Assembly (NCBI GenBank): GCA_002433465.1
Contig: DJIE01000207.1
Coordinates: 1-12,971 of the forward strand
DNA from: Salinisphaera sp. UBA6602
GTDB taxonomy: Bacteria; Pseudomonadota; Gammaproteobacteria; Nevskiales; Salinisphaeraceae
DNA length: 12,971 nt
Reading direction: 5' to 3'
Shown: positions 1-7,152 of the stretch, piece by piece
How positions within the stretch are numbered: the first letter of the stretch is position 1
Layout of the letters: every line of letters begins with the position of its first letter
Translations under genes and position numbers: made by a program
The notes under the pieces: generated by a model
Database searches by the model: none
What the model was told of the DNA's origin: nothing
What the model saw: only the letters and a program-made list of their open reading frames with translations

Positions 1-2139
<2,139 letters not shown>

Positions 2140-2147
2140 ATCGCCTC

Positions 2148-2717
2148 ATGAAATCGATATCTGCTGGTTTGCCCGCGCGACGTGCCGGCGCGCGTTCATC
2201 TATCCGCCACCGCCTTGGCAGCCTGGCGGCGATTCTGGTCGTCACGCTGTCCCTGGCCGGCTGCGGTTTTCATCTGATGGGCGCCTCGCCGCTGCCGGAG
2301 GGCGTCGATCGCATGTACGTCAGCTACAGCGACGATTACCAGGTCGGCGATCCGCCGCTGGTGGAAACGCTGCGTCAGCGACTGCGCGAACGGCATGTGC
2401 TGGGCGACAGCGGGGCGCCGGCCAGGCTTGCGATTCGTGACATCGAAAACCGCCAGCGCATCATTTCGGTCAGCCCCGTCGATGGCCAGGTGGCCGAATA
2501 CGAACTCACCACCACCGTCGTATTCGATTACACGGTCAACGATGCCACTCAGCTGCAAAACGAAAAGCTGTCGGTGAGCCGCAGCTACAGCTTCGACAAC
2601 ACCGAACGCCTCGCGGCCGAGCAGGAGCAGCGGGAATTGCTGACCGCGATGCACGAAGAGCTGTCCAACCTGATTCTTCTTCGCGTTGCCACTGCGAATG
2701 AAAAACTTGCCGATTAG
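2148..2717 (+). CDS. lptE: LPS-assembly outer-membrane lipoprotein LptE
   Basis: LptE plugs the LptD barrel and helps insert lipopolysaccharide in the outer leaflet of the outer membrane. The 189-residue product has a basic N-terminus, a hydrophobic stretch of about residues 25-36 and a lipobox LAGC whose Cys39 would be lipidated, followed by GFHLMG, the usual start of mature LptE/RlpB. The rest matches the family pattern: a short alpha/beta domain with a DIENRQRI-like strand, an ELTTTVVFDY strand and a helical C-terminus with an acidic AAEQEQRELL segment. The ATG at 2148 gives a rather long pre-lipobox region (38 residues), so a later start is possible, but I see no better ATG before the hydrophobic core. 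It lies 8 bases after leuS, so co-transcription is likely. The call rests on the lipobox, the GFHL motif and the leuS neighbour. Confidence 0.92.
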   Translation: MKSISAGLPARRAGARSSIRHRLGSLAAILVVTLSLAGCGFHLMGASPLPEGVDRMYVSYSDDYQVGDPPLVETLRQRLRERHVLGDSGAPARLAIRDIENRQRIISVSPVDGQVAEYELTTTVVFDYTVNDATQLQNEKLSVSRSYSFDNTERLAAEQEQRELLTAMHEELSNLILLRVATANEKLAD

Positions 2718-2753
2718 AGTGGCCGGCATCGCTTCGCCTACAAAGCATCCCAA

Positions 2754-3341
2754 ATGACCGATCGCAGTATTCTCAAGGCCAGCCCCATAACGCCTGCGGA
2801 TGCAGCCGACTTCATCCGCGGCCGGCGTACCGTGGATCAGTTCACCGACGAGATGCCCGACCCCGCGATCATTCGCGAGGCGGTCGAACTTGCGCGGTGG
2901 GCGCCCAACCATCATCTGACCCAGCCCTGGCGGTTCTATACCCTCGGGCCCGATACCCAGAGCGCGATCGTCGATCTCAACACGCGCCTGGTGGCCGAGC
3001 GCAAGGGCGACGAAGTGGCGGCGGCCAAGCGCGAGCGCTGGCAGGCGGTGCCGGGTTGGCTCGCGATCACCTGTGTGATCGATGACGACCCGATTGTCGC
3101 GCAGGAAGACTATGCAGCCTGCGCCTGCGCGATACAGAACATGTCGCTGTACCTGCACAGCGCGGGGCTGGGCAGCAAGTGGATCAGCGGCGAAGCCACG
3201 CGCCATCCGGATCTCGCGCGGATTATGGACATCGACAGCGCGCGCGAATACTGCGTGGGCCTGCTGTGGTATGGTTATCCGAAACGCCGACCACGCAGCC
3301 AGCGCAGCGATCTTGACGCCATACTGGCAGCGCGTCCCTGA
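2754..3341 (+). CDS. Small nitroreductase-family FMN oxidoreductase (YdjA-like)
   Basis: Predicted NAD(P)H-dependent FMN flavoprotein of the nitroreductase fold, cytoplasmic, 195 residues, typical of the short single-domain YdjA-like branch. Near the N-terminus an RGRRTVDQF segment resembles the family RRSxRxF phosphate-binding motif. It is followed by LARWAPNHHLTQPWRF (FMN/active-site loop), a central YAACACAIQNMSLYLHSAG helix and the C-terminal GLLWYGYP motif. The physiological substrate cannot be told from sequence. The ATG at 2754 has no convincing Shine-Dalgarno sequence upstream. It starts 36 bases after lptE and could be read through from leuS-lptE. In many gammaproteobacteria holA (DNA polymerase III delta) sits here; it is absent from this window. 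The nas genes downstream are separated by ribosomal genes, so there is no reason to link it to nitrate reduction. Confidence 0.88.
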   Translation: MTDRSILKASPITPADAADFIRGRRTVDQFTDEMPDPAIIREAVELARWAPNHHLTQPWRFYTLGPDTQSAIVDLNTRLVAERKGDEVAAAKRERWQAVPGWLAITCVIDDDPIVAQEDYAACACAIQNMSLYLHSAGLGSKWISGEATRHPDLARIMDIDSAREYCVGLLWYGYPKRRPRSQRSDLDAILAARP

Positions 3342-3370
3342 GCGTCGTCGCAAATAGCCCGCAACGGGCG

Positions 3371-3399
3371 TTGCAAAACCCGTGTACCCCCGATAGAAT
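3371..3399 (+). promoter_or_regulatory. Sigma-70 promoter of rplM-rpsI
   Basis: TTGCAA (3371-3376) and TAGAAT (3394-3399) are separated by exactly 17 bases, a near-consensus housekeeping promoter in an otherwise GC-rich gap. Transcription should begin near 3406, giving a leader of about 50 nt before rplM. A GC-rich discriminator follows the -10, as is common for growth-rate-controlled ribosomal promoters. Confidence 0.8.
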
Positions 3400-3410
3400 T
3401 GCGCGCTTTC

Positions 3411-3426
3411 GCAGCCGCCCGGCTGC
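3411..3426 (+). promoter_or_regulatory. Hairpin in the rplM leader, possible L13 autoregulation site
   Basis: GCAGCC (3411-3416) pairs with GGCTGC (3421-3426) across a GCCC loop, right at the predicted 5' end of the rplM mRNA. In E. coli L13 represses its own mRNA through the leader, so a regulatory role is conceivable. The hairpin itself is visible; the function is inference. Confidence 0.4.
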
Positions 3427-3455
3427 CTAATCGCGTTGGTTCAGGATACAGTGCA

Positions 3456-3884
3456 ATGAAGACGTTTTCTGCAAAGAAAGACGAAGTCCCCGGTGACTGG
3501 TATGTCGTCGATGCCGACGGCAAGACGCTCGGTCGTCTGGCTTCGGAAGTCGCCACGCGCCTGCGCGGCAAGCACAAGCCGGAATACACCCCGCATATGG
3601 ATGTGGGCGATCATATCGTGGTCGTGAACGCGTCCAAGATTAAGGTCACCGGCAAGAAGCCGCAGCAGAAGATCTACTACCGGTTTACCGGTTATGTCGG
3701 CAACCTGAAGTCGATCACGCTCGAAGACCAGCTGGCCGCACACCCGGAGCGCGTCATCGAGCACGCCGTCAAGGGCATGCTGCCGAAGAATCCGCTGGGC
3801 CGTCAGATGGCCCGCAAGCTGCGCGTCTATCCGGGCGCCGAGCATCCGCATACCGCACAGCAGCCGCAGACGCTGGAGATTTAG
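3456..3884 (+). CDS. rplM: 50S ribosomal protein L13
   Basis: Large-subunit ribosomal protein, an early assembly protein binding 23S rRNA. From the ATG at 3456 the product is 142 residues, the same length as E. coli L13, and begins MKTFSAKK as expected. Conserved blocks are [16 protein letters not shown], the basic [10 protein letters not shown] segment, [34 protein letters not shown] and [13 protein letters not shown]. An upstream in-frame ATG at 3399 overlaps the -10 element and is not the start; AGGA at 3443-3446 serves as ribosome-binding site. It is followed after 3 bases by rpsI, the usual two-gene ribosomal operon. Confidence 0.98.
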   Translation: MKTFSAKKDEVPGDWYVVDADGKTLGRLASEVATRLRGKHKPEYTPHMDVGDHIVVVNASKIKVTGKKPQQKIYYRFTGYVGNLKSITLEDQLAAHPERVIEHAVKGMLPKNPLGRQMARKLRVYPGAEHPHTAQQPQTLEI

Positions 3885-3887
3885 TCA

Positions 3888-4280
3888 ATGGCAACCGAAC
3901 AAGCCTACGGTACCGGCCGTCGCAAGACCGCGACCGCCCGCGTTTTCATCAAGCCGGGTAGTGGCCAGATCACGGTCAACAAGAAGTCGCTGGACGAATA
4001 CTTCGGCCGTCCGACTTCGCGCATGATCGTGCGCCAGGCGCTGGAAGCGACCGATTCAAGCGATCGTTTCGACATCAACGTGACCGTCGCCGGTGGCGGC
4101 CCCAACGGTCAGGCCGGCGCGATTCGTCATGGTCTGTCCCGTGCGCTGGTTCAGTATGATGAAATGATGCGTGCGCCGCTGCGTGCCGCAGGCTACATGA
4201 CCCGCGACGCACGTAAGGTCGAACGTAAGAAGATCGGTCTGCACAAGGCGCGTAAGTCGCCGCAGTACTCCAAGCGCTAA
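3888..4280 (+). CDS. rpsI: 30S ribosomal protein S9
   Basis: Small-subunit ribosomal protein whose C-terminal tail reaches the P-site tRNA. The product is 130 residues, as in E. coli. It starts with [18 protein letters not shown], contains [20 protein letters not shown] and ends with the strongly basic [11 protein letters not shown] tail, including the terminal SKR that contacts tRNA. The ATG lies 3 bases after the rplM stop codon, so the two genes are one translation-coupled operon. No intrinsic terminator is seen between rpsI and the tRNA gene, so some read-through into tRNA-Gln is possible. Confidence 0.98.
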   Translation: MATEQAYGTGRRKTATARVFIKPGSGQITVNKKSLDEYFGRPTSRMIVRQALEATDSSDRFDINVTVAGGGPNGQAGAIRHGLSRALVQYDEMMRAPLRAAGYMTRDARKVERKKIGLHKARKSPQYSKR

Positions 4281-4286
4281 ACGCGT

Positions 4287-4314
4287 TTGGCATCAGGTGG
4301 TCGCTGCCTATCCC
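4287..4314 (+). promoter_or_regulatory. Weak candidate sigma-70 promoter for tRNA-Gln
   Basis: TTGGCA (4287-4292) and TATCCC (4309-4314) are 16 bases apart and precede a GC-rich discriminator, placing a start about 17 bases before the mature tRNA. The -10 is poor; co-transcription with rpsI is the alternative. Confidence 0.3.
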
Positions 4315-4337
4315 GGCGGTCATTTGAAAATGGTTGA

Positions 4338-4411
4338 TGGGGGATCGTCTAGTGGTAGGACTGCGGACTCTGACTCCGCCAACGGGGGTTCGAATCCCTC
4401 TCCCCCAGCCA
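4338..4411 (+). tRNA. tRNA-Gln (anticodon CTG)
   Basis: The 74-nt gene, CCA included, folds as a full cloverleaf. The acceptor TGGGGGA (4338-4344) pairs with TCCCCCA (4401-4407), with discriminator G4408 and genomic CCA at 4409-4411. The D arm is GTC...GAC around 4347-4361. The anticodon stem is GCGGA (4363-4367) with TCCGC (4375-4379) around loop CTCTGAC, giving anticodon CTG at 4370-4372, which reads CAG glutamine codons. The T arm GGGGG/CCCTC encloses TTCGAAT, with one G-U pair. The U1-A72 terminal pair is a known glutaminyl-tRNA synthetase identity feature. It is followed at once by an intrinsic terminator. Confidence 0.97.
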
Positions 4412-4467
4412 GCACCCAAAGCCCGCCTTATGGCGGGCTTTTTTTTGGGTGCTGGCTGGGGGAGAGG
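4397..4467. repeat. Long imperfect palindrome: inverted copy of the tRNA-Gln 3' end
   Basis: Bases 4397-4417 (end of the T arm, 3' acceptor strand, CCA and short trailer) are repeated exactly, 21 of 21, as the reverse complement at 4447-4467. The terminator stem (4418-4427 with 4432-4441) lies between, so 31 base pairs can form with only a 4-base loop and a bulge of five T. Similarity fades beyond: the right side still carries a GGTTCGACCCCC segment resembling the complement of the tRNA T loop. It looks like a fold-back duplication rather than an attachment site, which would give a direct repeat. Confidence 0.85.
4418..4446 (+). terminator. Intrinsic terminator after tRNA-Gln
   Basis: AAAGCCCGCC (4418-4427) pairs with GGCGGGCTTT (4432-4441) around a TTAT loop and runs into eight T residues (4439-4446). 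It starts 6 bases after the CCA end, so it fixes the 3' end of the tRNA transcript. Confidence 0.93.
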
Positions 4468-4751
4468 CCCTGGTTCGACCCCCTCGGTTCGACGAGCGAG
4501 CACCGCTCGCGAGAACCGGGGCGCGCAGCGCCACGGGCTCCGAAGCGGGGGGCGCCAGCCGAAGCACGCTTGAGCCGTTCTGATCGCGCGGGTCGGACTG
4601 CGCGTTTGCCGATCAGCGGCCGCCCCGGTCGCTTGCCGAGCTTATTACGTTTGTTGGCGAAGCCCATTGCCGTTGCGCTAGTATCCCGCCGCCACAGCAA
4701 TGCGTTGTCGTCGGCGGGCCGATGTAACCGATGCGATTCGCGCTCGGCCCA
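4468..4751. other. Gene-free spacer between tRNA-Gln and the nas cluster
   Basis: Apart from the hairpin at 4482-4521 I see no gene here. Open frames on both strands have no ribosome-binding site or family resemblance, and those crossing 4338-4411 are shadows of the tRNA. The 3' end holds a 7-base inverted repeat, GGGCCGA (4716-4722) and TCGGCCC (4744-4750), abutting the nasT sigma-54 promoter; it could be a protein-binding dyad or a cruciform. I found no good NtrC-type dyad in this spacer. This stretch is the border between housekeeping genes and the nitrate cluster. Confidence 0.6.
4482..4521. repeat. Strong two-stage hairpin downstream of the tRNA terminator
   Basis: The 9-base arm 4482-4490 (ends in CGGTTC) pairs with 4513-4521 (begins GAACCG), including one G-T pair. 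Inside it GCGAGC (4496-4501) pairs with GCTCGC (4505-4510) around ACC. No T tract follows, so it is not an intrinsic terminator. It may be a REP-like element or a leftover of rearrangement; only one copy is seen here. Confidence 0.6.
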
Positions 4752-4767
4752 TGGCACGTTTGTTGCT
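4752..4767 (+). promoter_or_regulatory. Sigma-54 (RpoN) promoter of nasT
   Basis: TGGCACG (4752-4758), four bases, then TTGCT (4763-4767) reproduces the sigma-54 consensus TGGCACG-N4-TTGCW exactly, with GG and GC separated by the required 10 bases. Taking C4766 as -12, transcription begins near 4778, about 25 nt before the nasT ATG. Its presence predicts nitrogen control through a sigma-54 activator such as NtrC, though no clear NtrC dyad is visible just upstream. Confidence 0.85.
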
Positions 4768-4802
4768 CCACTGAGGATGTAGATCTTCCATGAGGCACGG
4801 AC

Positions 4803-5372
4803 ATGCGTGTGTTGCTCGTAGATCGTCATTCCGCCCGGTTGGCGGCGCTTCGGGCCGTGATCGAGCAGGCCGGGTTCGAGGTCGTCGATGTGCTCGACGA
4901 GGACGTGGACCTGTATGGCGCCGTCGATCGACTTGCGCCGGATGCCATCGTGGTGGGTGCCGACTCGCCGTCGCGCGACGTGCTCGAAGACCTGGCGATC
5001 CTCGGGGAGCGCTATCCCAAACCCTTGTTGATGTTGTCTTCGAAAGACGACCGCCAGCTGATGGCCCAGGCCTCCGAGGCCGGCATCAGCGCGTACGTGA
5101 TGGAAGGGCTCTCCCCCGCGCTGGTGCGTTCGCTCGTGGATGTGGCGATGCGCCAGTACCAGCAGATGGAGTCGCTCAAGCGCGAACTGGCCGAAACGCG
5201 GGAAACGCTCGCCGATCGGCAGGCGATCAATCGGGCCAAGTGCCTGCTCATGGAACGCAGTGCGATCAGCGAAAAACAGGCGTACACGCGGCTTCGCAAG
5301 ACGGCGATGGACCGTGGCCTGCCGCTGCCGGAAATCGCGCGTCAGCTCATGGTTCTTGCGGCCAATGAATAG
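4803..5372 (+). CDS. nasT: Nitrate-responsive ANTAR antiterminator NasT
   Basis: RNA-binding response-regulator-like protein of 189 residues that, in studied NasS-NasT systems, binds a leader RNA and prevents termination before nitrate assimilation genes; nitrate or nitrite frees it from NasS. Residues 1-115 form a receiver-like domain. About 116-140 is a helical linker, and about 126-187 is the ANTAR domain with the recognisable RQAINRAKCLLMERSAISE...AYTRLRKTAMDRG pattern. The receiver looks degenerate: the site aligned with the phosphorylated Asp before SPSRD is Gly52, and the usual switch Lys is Glu101 (in AYVMEGL), which fits control by protein partner rather than phosphorylation. The start at 4803 has GAGG 7 bases upstream; an ATG at 4790 opens a different frame. 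The gene has its own sigma-54 promoter and lies upstream of the attenuator it is expected to act on. Confidence 0.95.
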   Translation: MRVLLVDRHSARLAALRAVIEQAGFEVVDVLDEDVDLYGAVDRLAPDAIVVGADSPSRDVLEDLAILGERYPKPLLMLSSKDDRQLMAQASEAGISAYVMEGLSPALVRSLVDVAMRQYQQMESLKRELAETRETLADRQAINRAKCLLMERSAISEKQAYTRLRKTAMDRGLPLPEIARQLMVLAANE

Positions 5373-5377
5373 CGACC

Positions 5378-5394
5378 TGCACGAATTAAGTGCA
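5378..5394. promoter_or_regulatory. NtrC-type enhancer site
   Basis: TGCACGAATTAAGTGCA is a perfect 5+5 dyad, TGCAC-N7-GTGCA, the arrangement of known enterobacterial NtrC sites such as those before glnA. Its centre is about 150 bases upstream of the predicted sigma-54 start at 5537, a normal enhancer distance. A weaker dyad, TGCTGC/GCAGCA (5396-5401 and 5413-5418), follows and may be a secondary site. It starts 5 bases after the nasT stop codon. Confidence 0.75.
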
Positions 5395-5510
5395 ATGCTG
5401 CACTGCAGCGACGCAGCAATGGCGTCGAGCGCGCGCCCGCGCTGCCGTGAGGAGAGTCGATCGCGCGTAAGTGCATGTTTGGCCGAAATATTCATCGTCG
5501 GATGGAGGGC

Positions 5511-5526
5511 TGGCACGGTTCTGGCT
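5511..5526 (+). promoter_or_regulatory. Sigma-54 (RpoN) promoter of the nasS operon
   Basis: TGGCACG (5511-5517), four bases, TGGCT (5522-5526): one mismatch to TGGCACG-N4-TTGCW, with the invariant GG and GC correctly spaced. Taking C5525 as -12, the start falls near 5537, creating a leader of about 180 nt before nasS. The NtrC-type dyad at 5378-5394 supports it. Confidence 0.8.
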
Positions 5527-5608
5527 AAACAATAACCGAGTGCGATCAACTCGCCGATCGTGACGGCCACAGGCCGACGGCGGGGCGGCGCACGACACAA
5601 CCCGATCA

Positions 5609-5622
5609 GGACAACGAAGTCC
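5609..5622 (+). promoter_or_regulatory. ANTAR-target hairpin (P2-type) in the nasS leader
   Basis: GGAC (5609-5612) pairs with GTCC (5619-5622) around hexaloop AACGAA (5613-5618). The loop has A at position 1 and G at position 4, the two bases conserved in ANTAR target hairpins. Its 3' strand is also the first part of the terminator left arm (5619-5625), so hairpin and terminator exclude each other, as in described ANTAR attenuators. ANTAR targets normally have a second hairpin upstream (P1). Candidates are GCCG/CGGC at 5553-5567 (7-base loop ATCGTGA) or GCCG/CGGC at 5573-5589 (9-base loop starting ACGG); both keep A1 and G4 but neither has a clean hexaloop. Confidence 0.75.
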
Positions 5623-5669
5623 GGCAACGCCCCTGGTGAATCACACCGGTGGGCGGCCGGGCTTTTTTT
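5617..5669 (+). terminator. Leader intrinsic terminator (NasT-controlled attenuator)
   Basis: The left arm AAGTCCGGC (5617-5625), CGCCC (5628-5632) and TGGTG (5634-5638) pairs with CACCG (5644-5648), GGGCG (5651-5655) and GCCGGGCTT (5656-5664) around loop AATCA. There are small internal loops and two G-U pairs. The stem runs into seven T residues (5663-5669). It lies about 130 nt into the leader and 47 bases before nasS, so it is an attenuator rather than an end-of-gene terminator. Confidence 0.9.
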
Positions 5670-5716
5670 GTGGACGGAACCCGCCCTGGCGCGGTAGCAA
5701 CACAGGAAGCGATGCG

Positions 5717-7093
5717 ATGACGACCTGGCACGAAGCAACGTTTGGACGCAGGCCCCATGCGGTCGACCCGGCCGTGGAGCGTCCGCGTCTGAAACTGGGG
5801 TTCATCGCCCTCAACGACTGTGCGCCGCTGGTCATGGCACGCGCGGCCGGTTTTTTCGCTGCCGAAGGTCTGGATGTGACGCTTTCGCGCGAATCTTCCT
5901 GGGCGGCGATTCGCGACAAGGTCGCGCTCGGGCTGCTCGACGGCGCCCAGATGCTGGCCGGCATGCCGATTGCGTCCACCCTGGGCGTGGGCGCGGCACC
6001 GCATGCAATGGTCACGGCGGTATCGCTGGGCCTCAACGGCAACGCCATCACCGTATCCAAAGCGCTCTACGAGCGTATGGTCGAACTCGACCCGCAGGCG
6101 GCTGCCGCGCGCCCCTGCAGCGCCCAGGCGCTACGCAAGGTTATCGAAGCCGATCGCGAAGCCGGTCTTGCGCCGCTGACCTTCGGCATGGTGCATCCGA
6201 CCTCGGCCCACAACTATCAGCTGCGCTACTGGCTCGCCGCGGCCGGTATCGACCCCGATCGCGATGTGCGGCTGGTGGTCGTGCCGCCGGCGCGCATGGT
6301 GGCCAACCTGGAGGCAGGGCGTCTGGCAGGTTATTGCGTCGGCGAGCCGTGGAACCAGATGGCGGTGCGCGCCGGGCTGGGCCGGGCGCTGATCACCGGC
6401 TACGAAATATGGAACAACGCCCCCGAGAAAGTGCTGGGGGTGACCCGCGAATGGGCCGAGGCTTATCCGCGCACTCACCGGGCGCTGGTGCGGGCGATCG
6501 TTCGAACCGCCGCCTGGCTCGATAGCCAGGAAAACCGCGAGTTCGCGGCCGATACGATTGCCGCGCCCCGCTACGTGGATGCGCCGGCCGAGGTCGTACG
6601 GCGCACGCTGTGTGGGCGCTTTTGCTACCAGCCCGGTGCGGCCCCGCGGCCGGCGCCTTACTTCAACGTCTTTCATCGTCATGCGGCCACCTTCGCCTGG
6701 CGCTCGCATGCGATGTGGTTCATCGCCCAGATGCTGCGCTGGGGCCAGATCGGCGAGGCGATCGATATCGCCGCGACCGCCGACCATGTTTATCGCCCGG
6801 ATATCTATCGCGCCGCGGTCGAGCCGCTCGGCGTGGCCTGCCCGGGCGCCGATCACAAGACCGAGGGCGTCCACGACGGACCGTGGTCGCTGGCGGCGGT
6901 CGACGGCCGATCAATCGCCATGGCGGCCGATCGTTTCCTCGACGGCGCCATCTTCGACCCGAGCAACGTCATGGCCTATCTCGCGCCGGATCGCGCACGG
7001 CTCGGCCCGGCGCTCTATCGCCGCCTCGAAACGGTCAACGCCATGCTCGATGCGCCGGTGGTGGGCGCCCGTGGCGGCACCGTCACGTGCTGA
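5717..7093 (+). CDS. nasS: Nitrate/nitrite sensor NasS (NrtA/CmpA-like)
   Basis: Cytoplasmic protein with the fold of ABC-transporter nitrate-binding proteins (NrtA, CmpA); in studied systems it holds NasT inactive until nitrate or nitrite binds. The product has 458 residues and no signal peptide or lipobox, which separates it from the exported transport proteins. The ligand-domain start LGFIALNDCAPLVMARAAGF is followed by GLDVTLSRESSWAAIRDKV and LDGAQMLAGMPIA within the first 90 residues. Further on are TFGMVHPTSAHNYQLRYWLA and GYCVGEPWNQMA, both typical of NrtA-type sensors. The start at 5717 has AGGAAG 7 bases upstream; an in-frame ATG at 5636 would put coding sequence through the terminator and is rejected. 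Unlike nasT, it lies downstream of the attenuator, in one operon with the transport and reductase genes. Confidence 0.93.
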   Translation: MTTWHEATFGRRPHAVDPAVERPRLKLGFIALNDCAPLVMARAAGFFAAEGLDVTLSRESSWAAIRDKVALGLLDGAQMLAGMPIASTLGVGAAPHAMVTAVSLGLNGNAITVSKALYERMVELDPQAAAARPCSAQALRKVIEADREAGLAPLTFGMVHPTSAHNYQLRYWLAAAGIDPDRDVRLVVVPPARMVANLEAGRLAGYCVGEPWNQMAVRAGLGRALITGYEIWNNAPEKVLGVTREWAEAYPRTHRALVRAIVRTAAWLDSQENREFAADTIAAPRYVDAPAEVVRRTLCGRFCYQPGAAPRPAPYFNVFHRHAATFAWRSHAMWFIAQMLRWGQIGEAIDIAATADHVYRPDIYRAAVEPLGVACPGADHKTEGVHDGPWSLAAVDGRSIAMAADRFLDGAIFDPSNVMAYLAPDRARLGPALYRRLETVNAMLDAPVVGARGGTVTC

Positions 7094-7152
7094 TGCGCGG
7101 GCCCGAATCATTGTCTCTGGTTACCGAATTTATCTGCAGGAGCGCCTGAACC

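Larger units (their letters stand above)
5373..5716 (+). promoter_or_regulatory. nasT-nasS control region: enhancer, sigma-54 promoter, attenuator leader
   Basis: This 344-base gap holds no gene. From 5' to 3' it carries the NtrC-type dyad (5378-5394), a GC hairpin without a T tract (AGCGCG 5428-5433 with CGCGCT 5438-5443), the sigma-54 promoter (5511-5526) and a leader RNA from about 5537. The leader contains several alternative stems, then the ANTAR-type hairpin (5609-5622), the terminator (5617-5669) and a 47-base tail with the nasS ribosome-binding site AGGAAG (5704-5709). The logic expected from studied nas operons is that NasT binding stabilises the ANTAR hairpin and blocks the terminator, letting polymerase enter nasS and the genes beyond. 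Confidence 0.8.

Noticed and set aside
3357..3369. GCCCG-CAA-CGGGC hairpin after the nitroreductase gene as a terminator
   Set aside because: The stem is only 5 pairs and there is no T tract behind it.
3399..3455. Earlier in-frame start for rplM
   Set aside because: It overlaps the -10 element of the promoter, and starting at 3456 gives the family length of 142 residues.
4349..4567. Minus-strand frame encoding a GERDSNPRW-type peptide over tRNA-Gln
   Set aside because: This peptide is the well-known false product of reading a tRNA T arm in antisense.
4654..4675. TTGGC...TTGCC as an additional sigma-54 promoter, or TTGGCG/TAGTAT (4654-4684) as a sigma-70 promoter
   Set aside because: The GG-GC spacing is 11 rather than the strict 10, and the sigma-70 reading needs a 19-base spacer; the perfect sigma-54 site at 4752-4767 explains nasT better.
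5636..5716. Upstream in-frame ATG extending nasS by 27 residues
   Set aside because: The extension would translate through the terminator hairpin and T tract, has no ribosome-binding site, and the ATG at 5717 has AGGAAG at proper distance.
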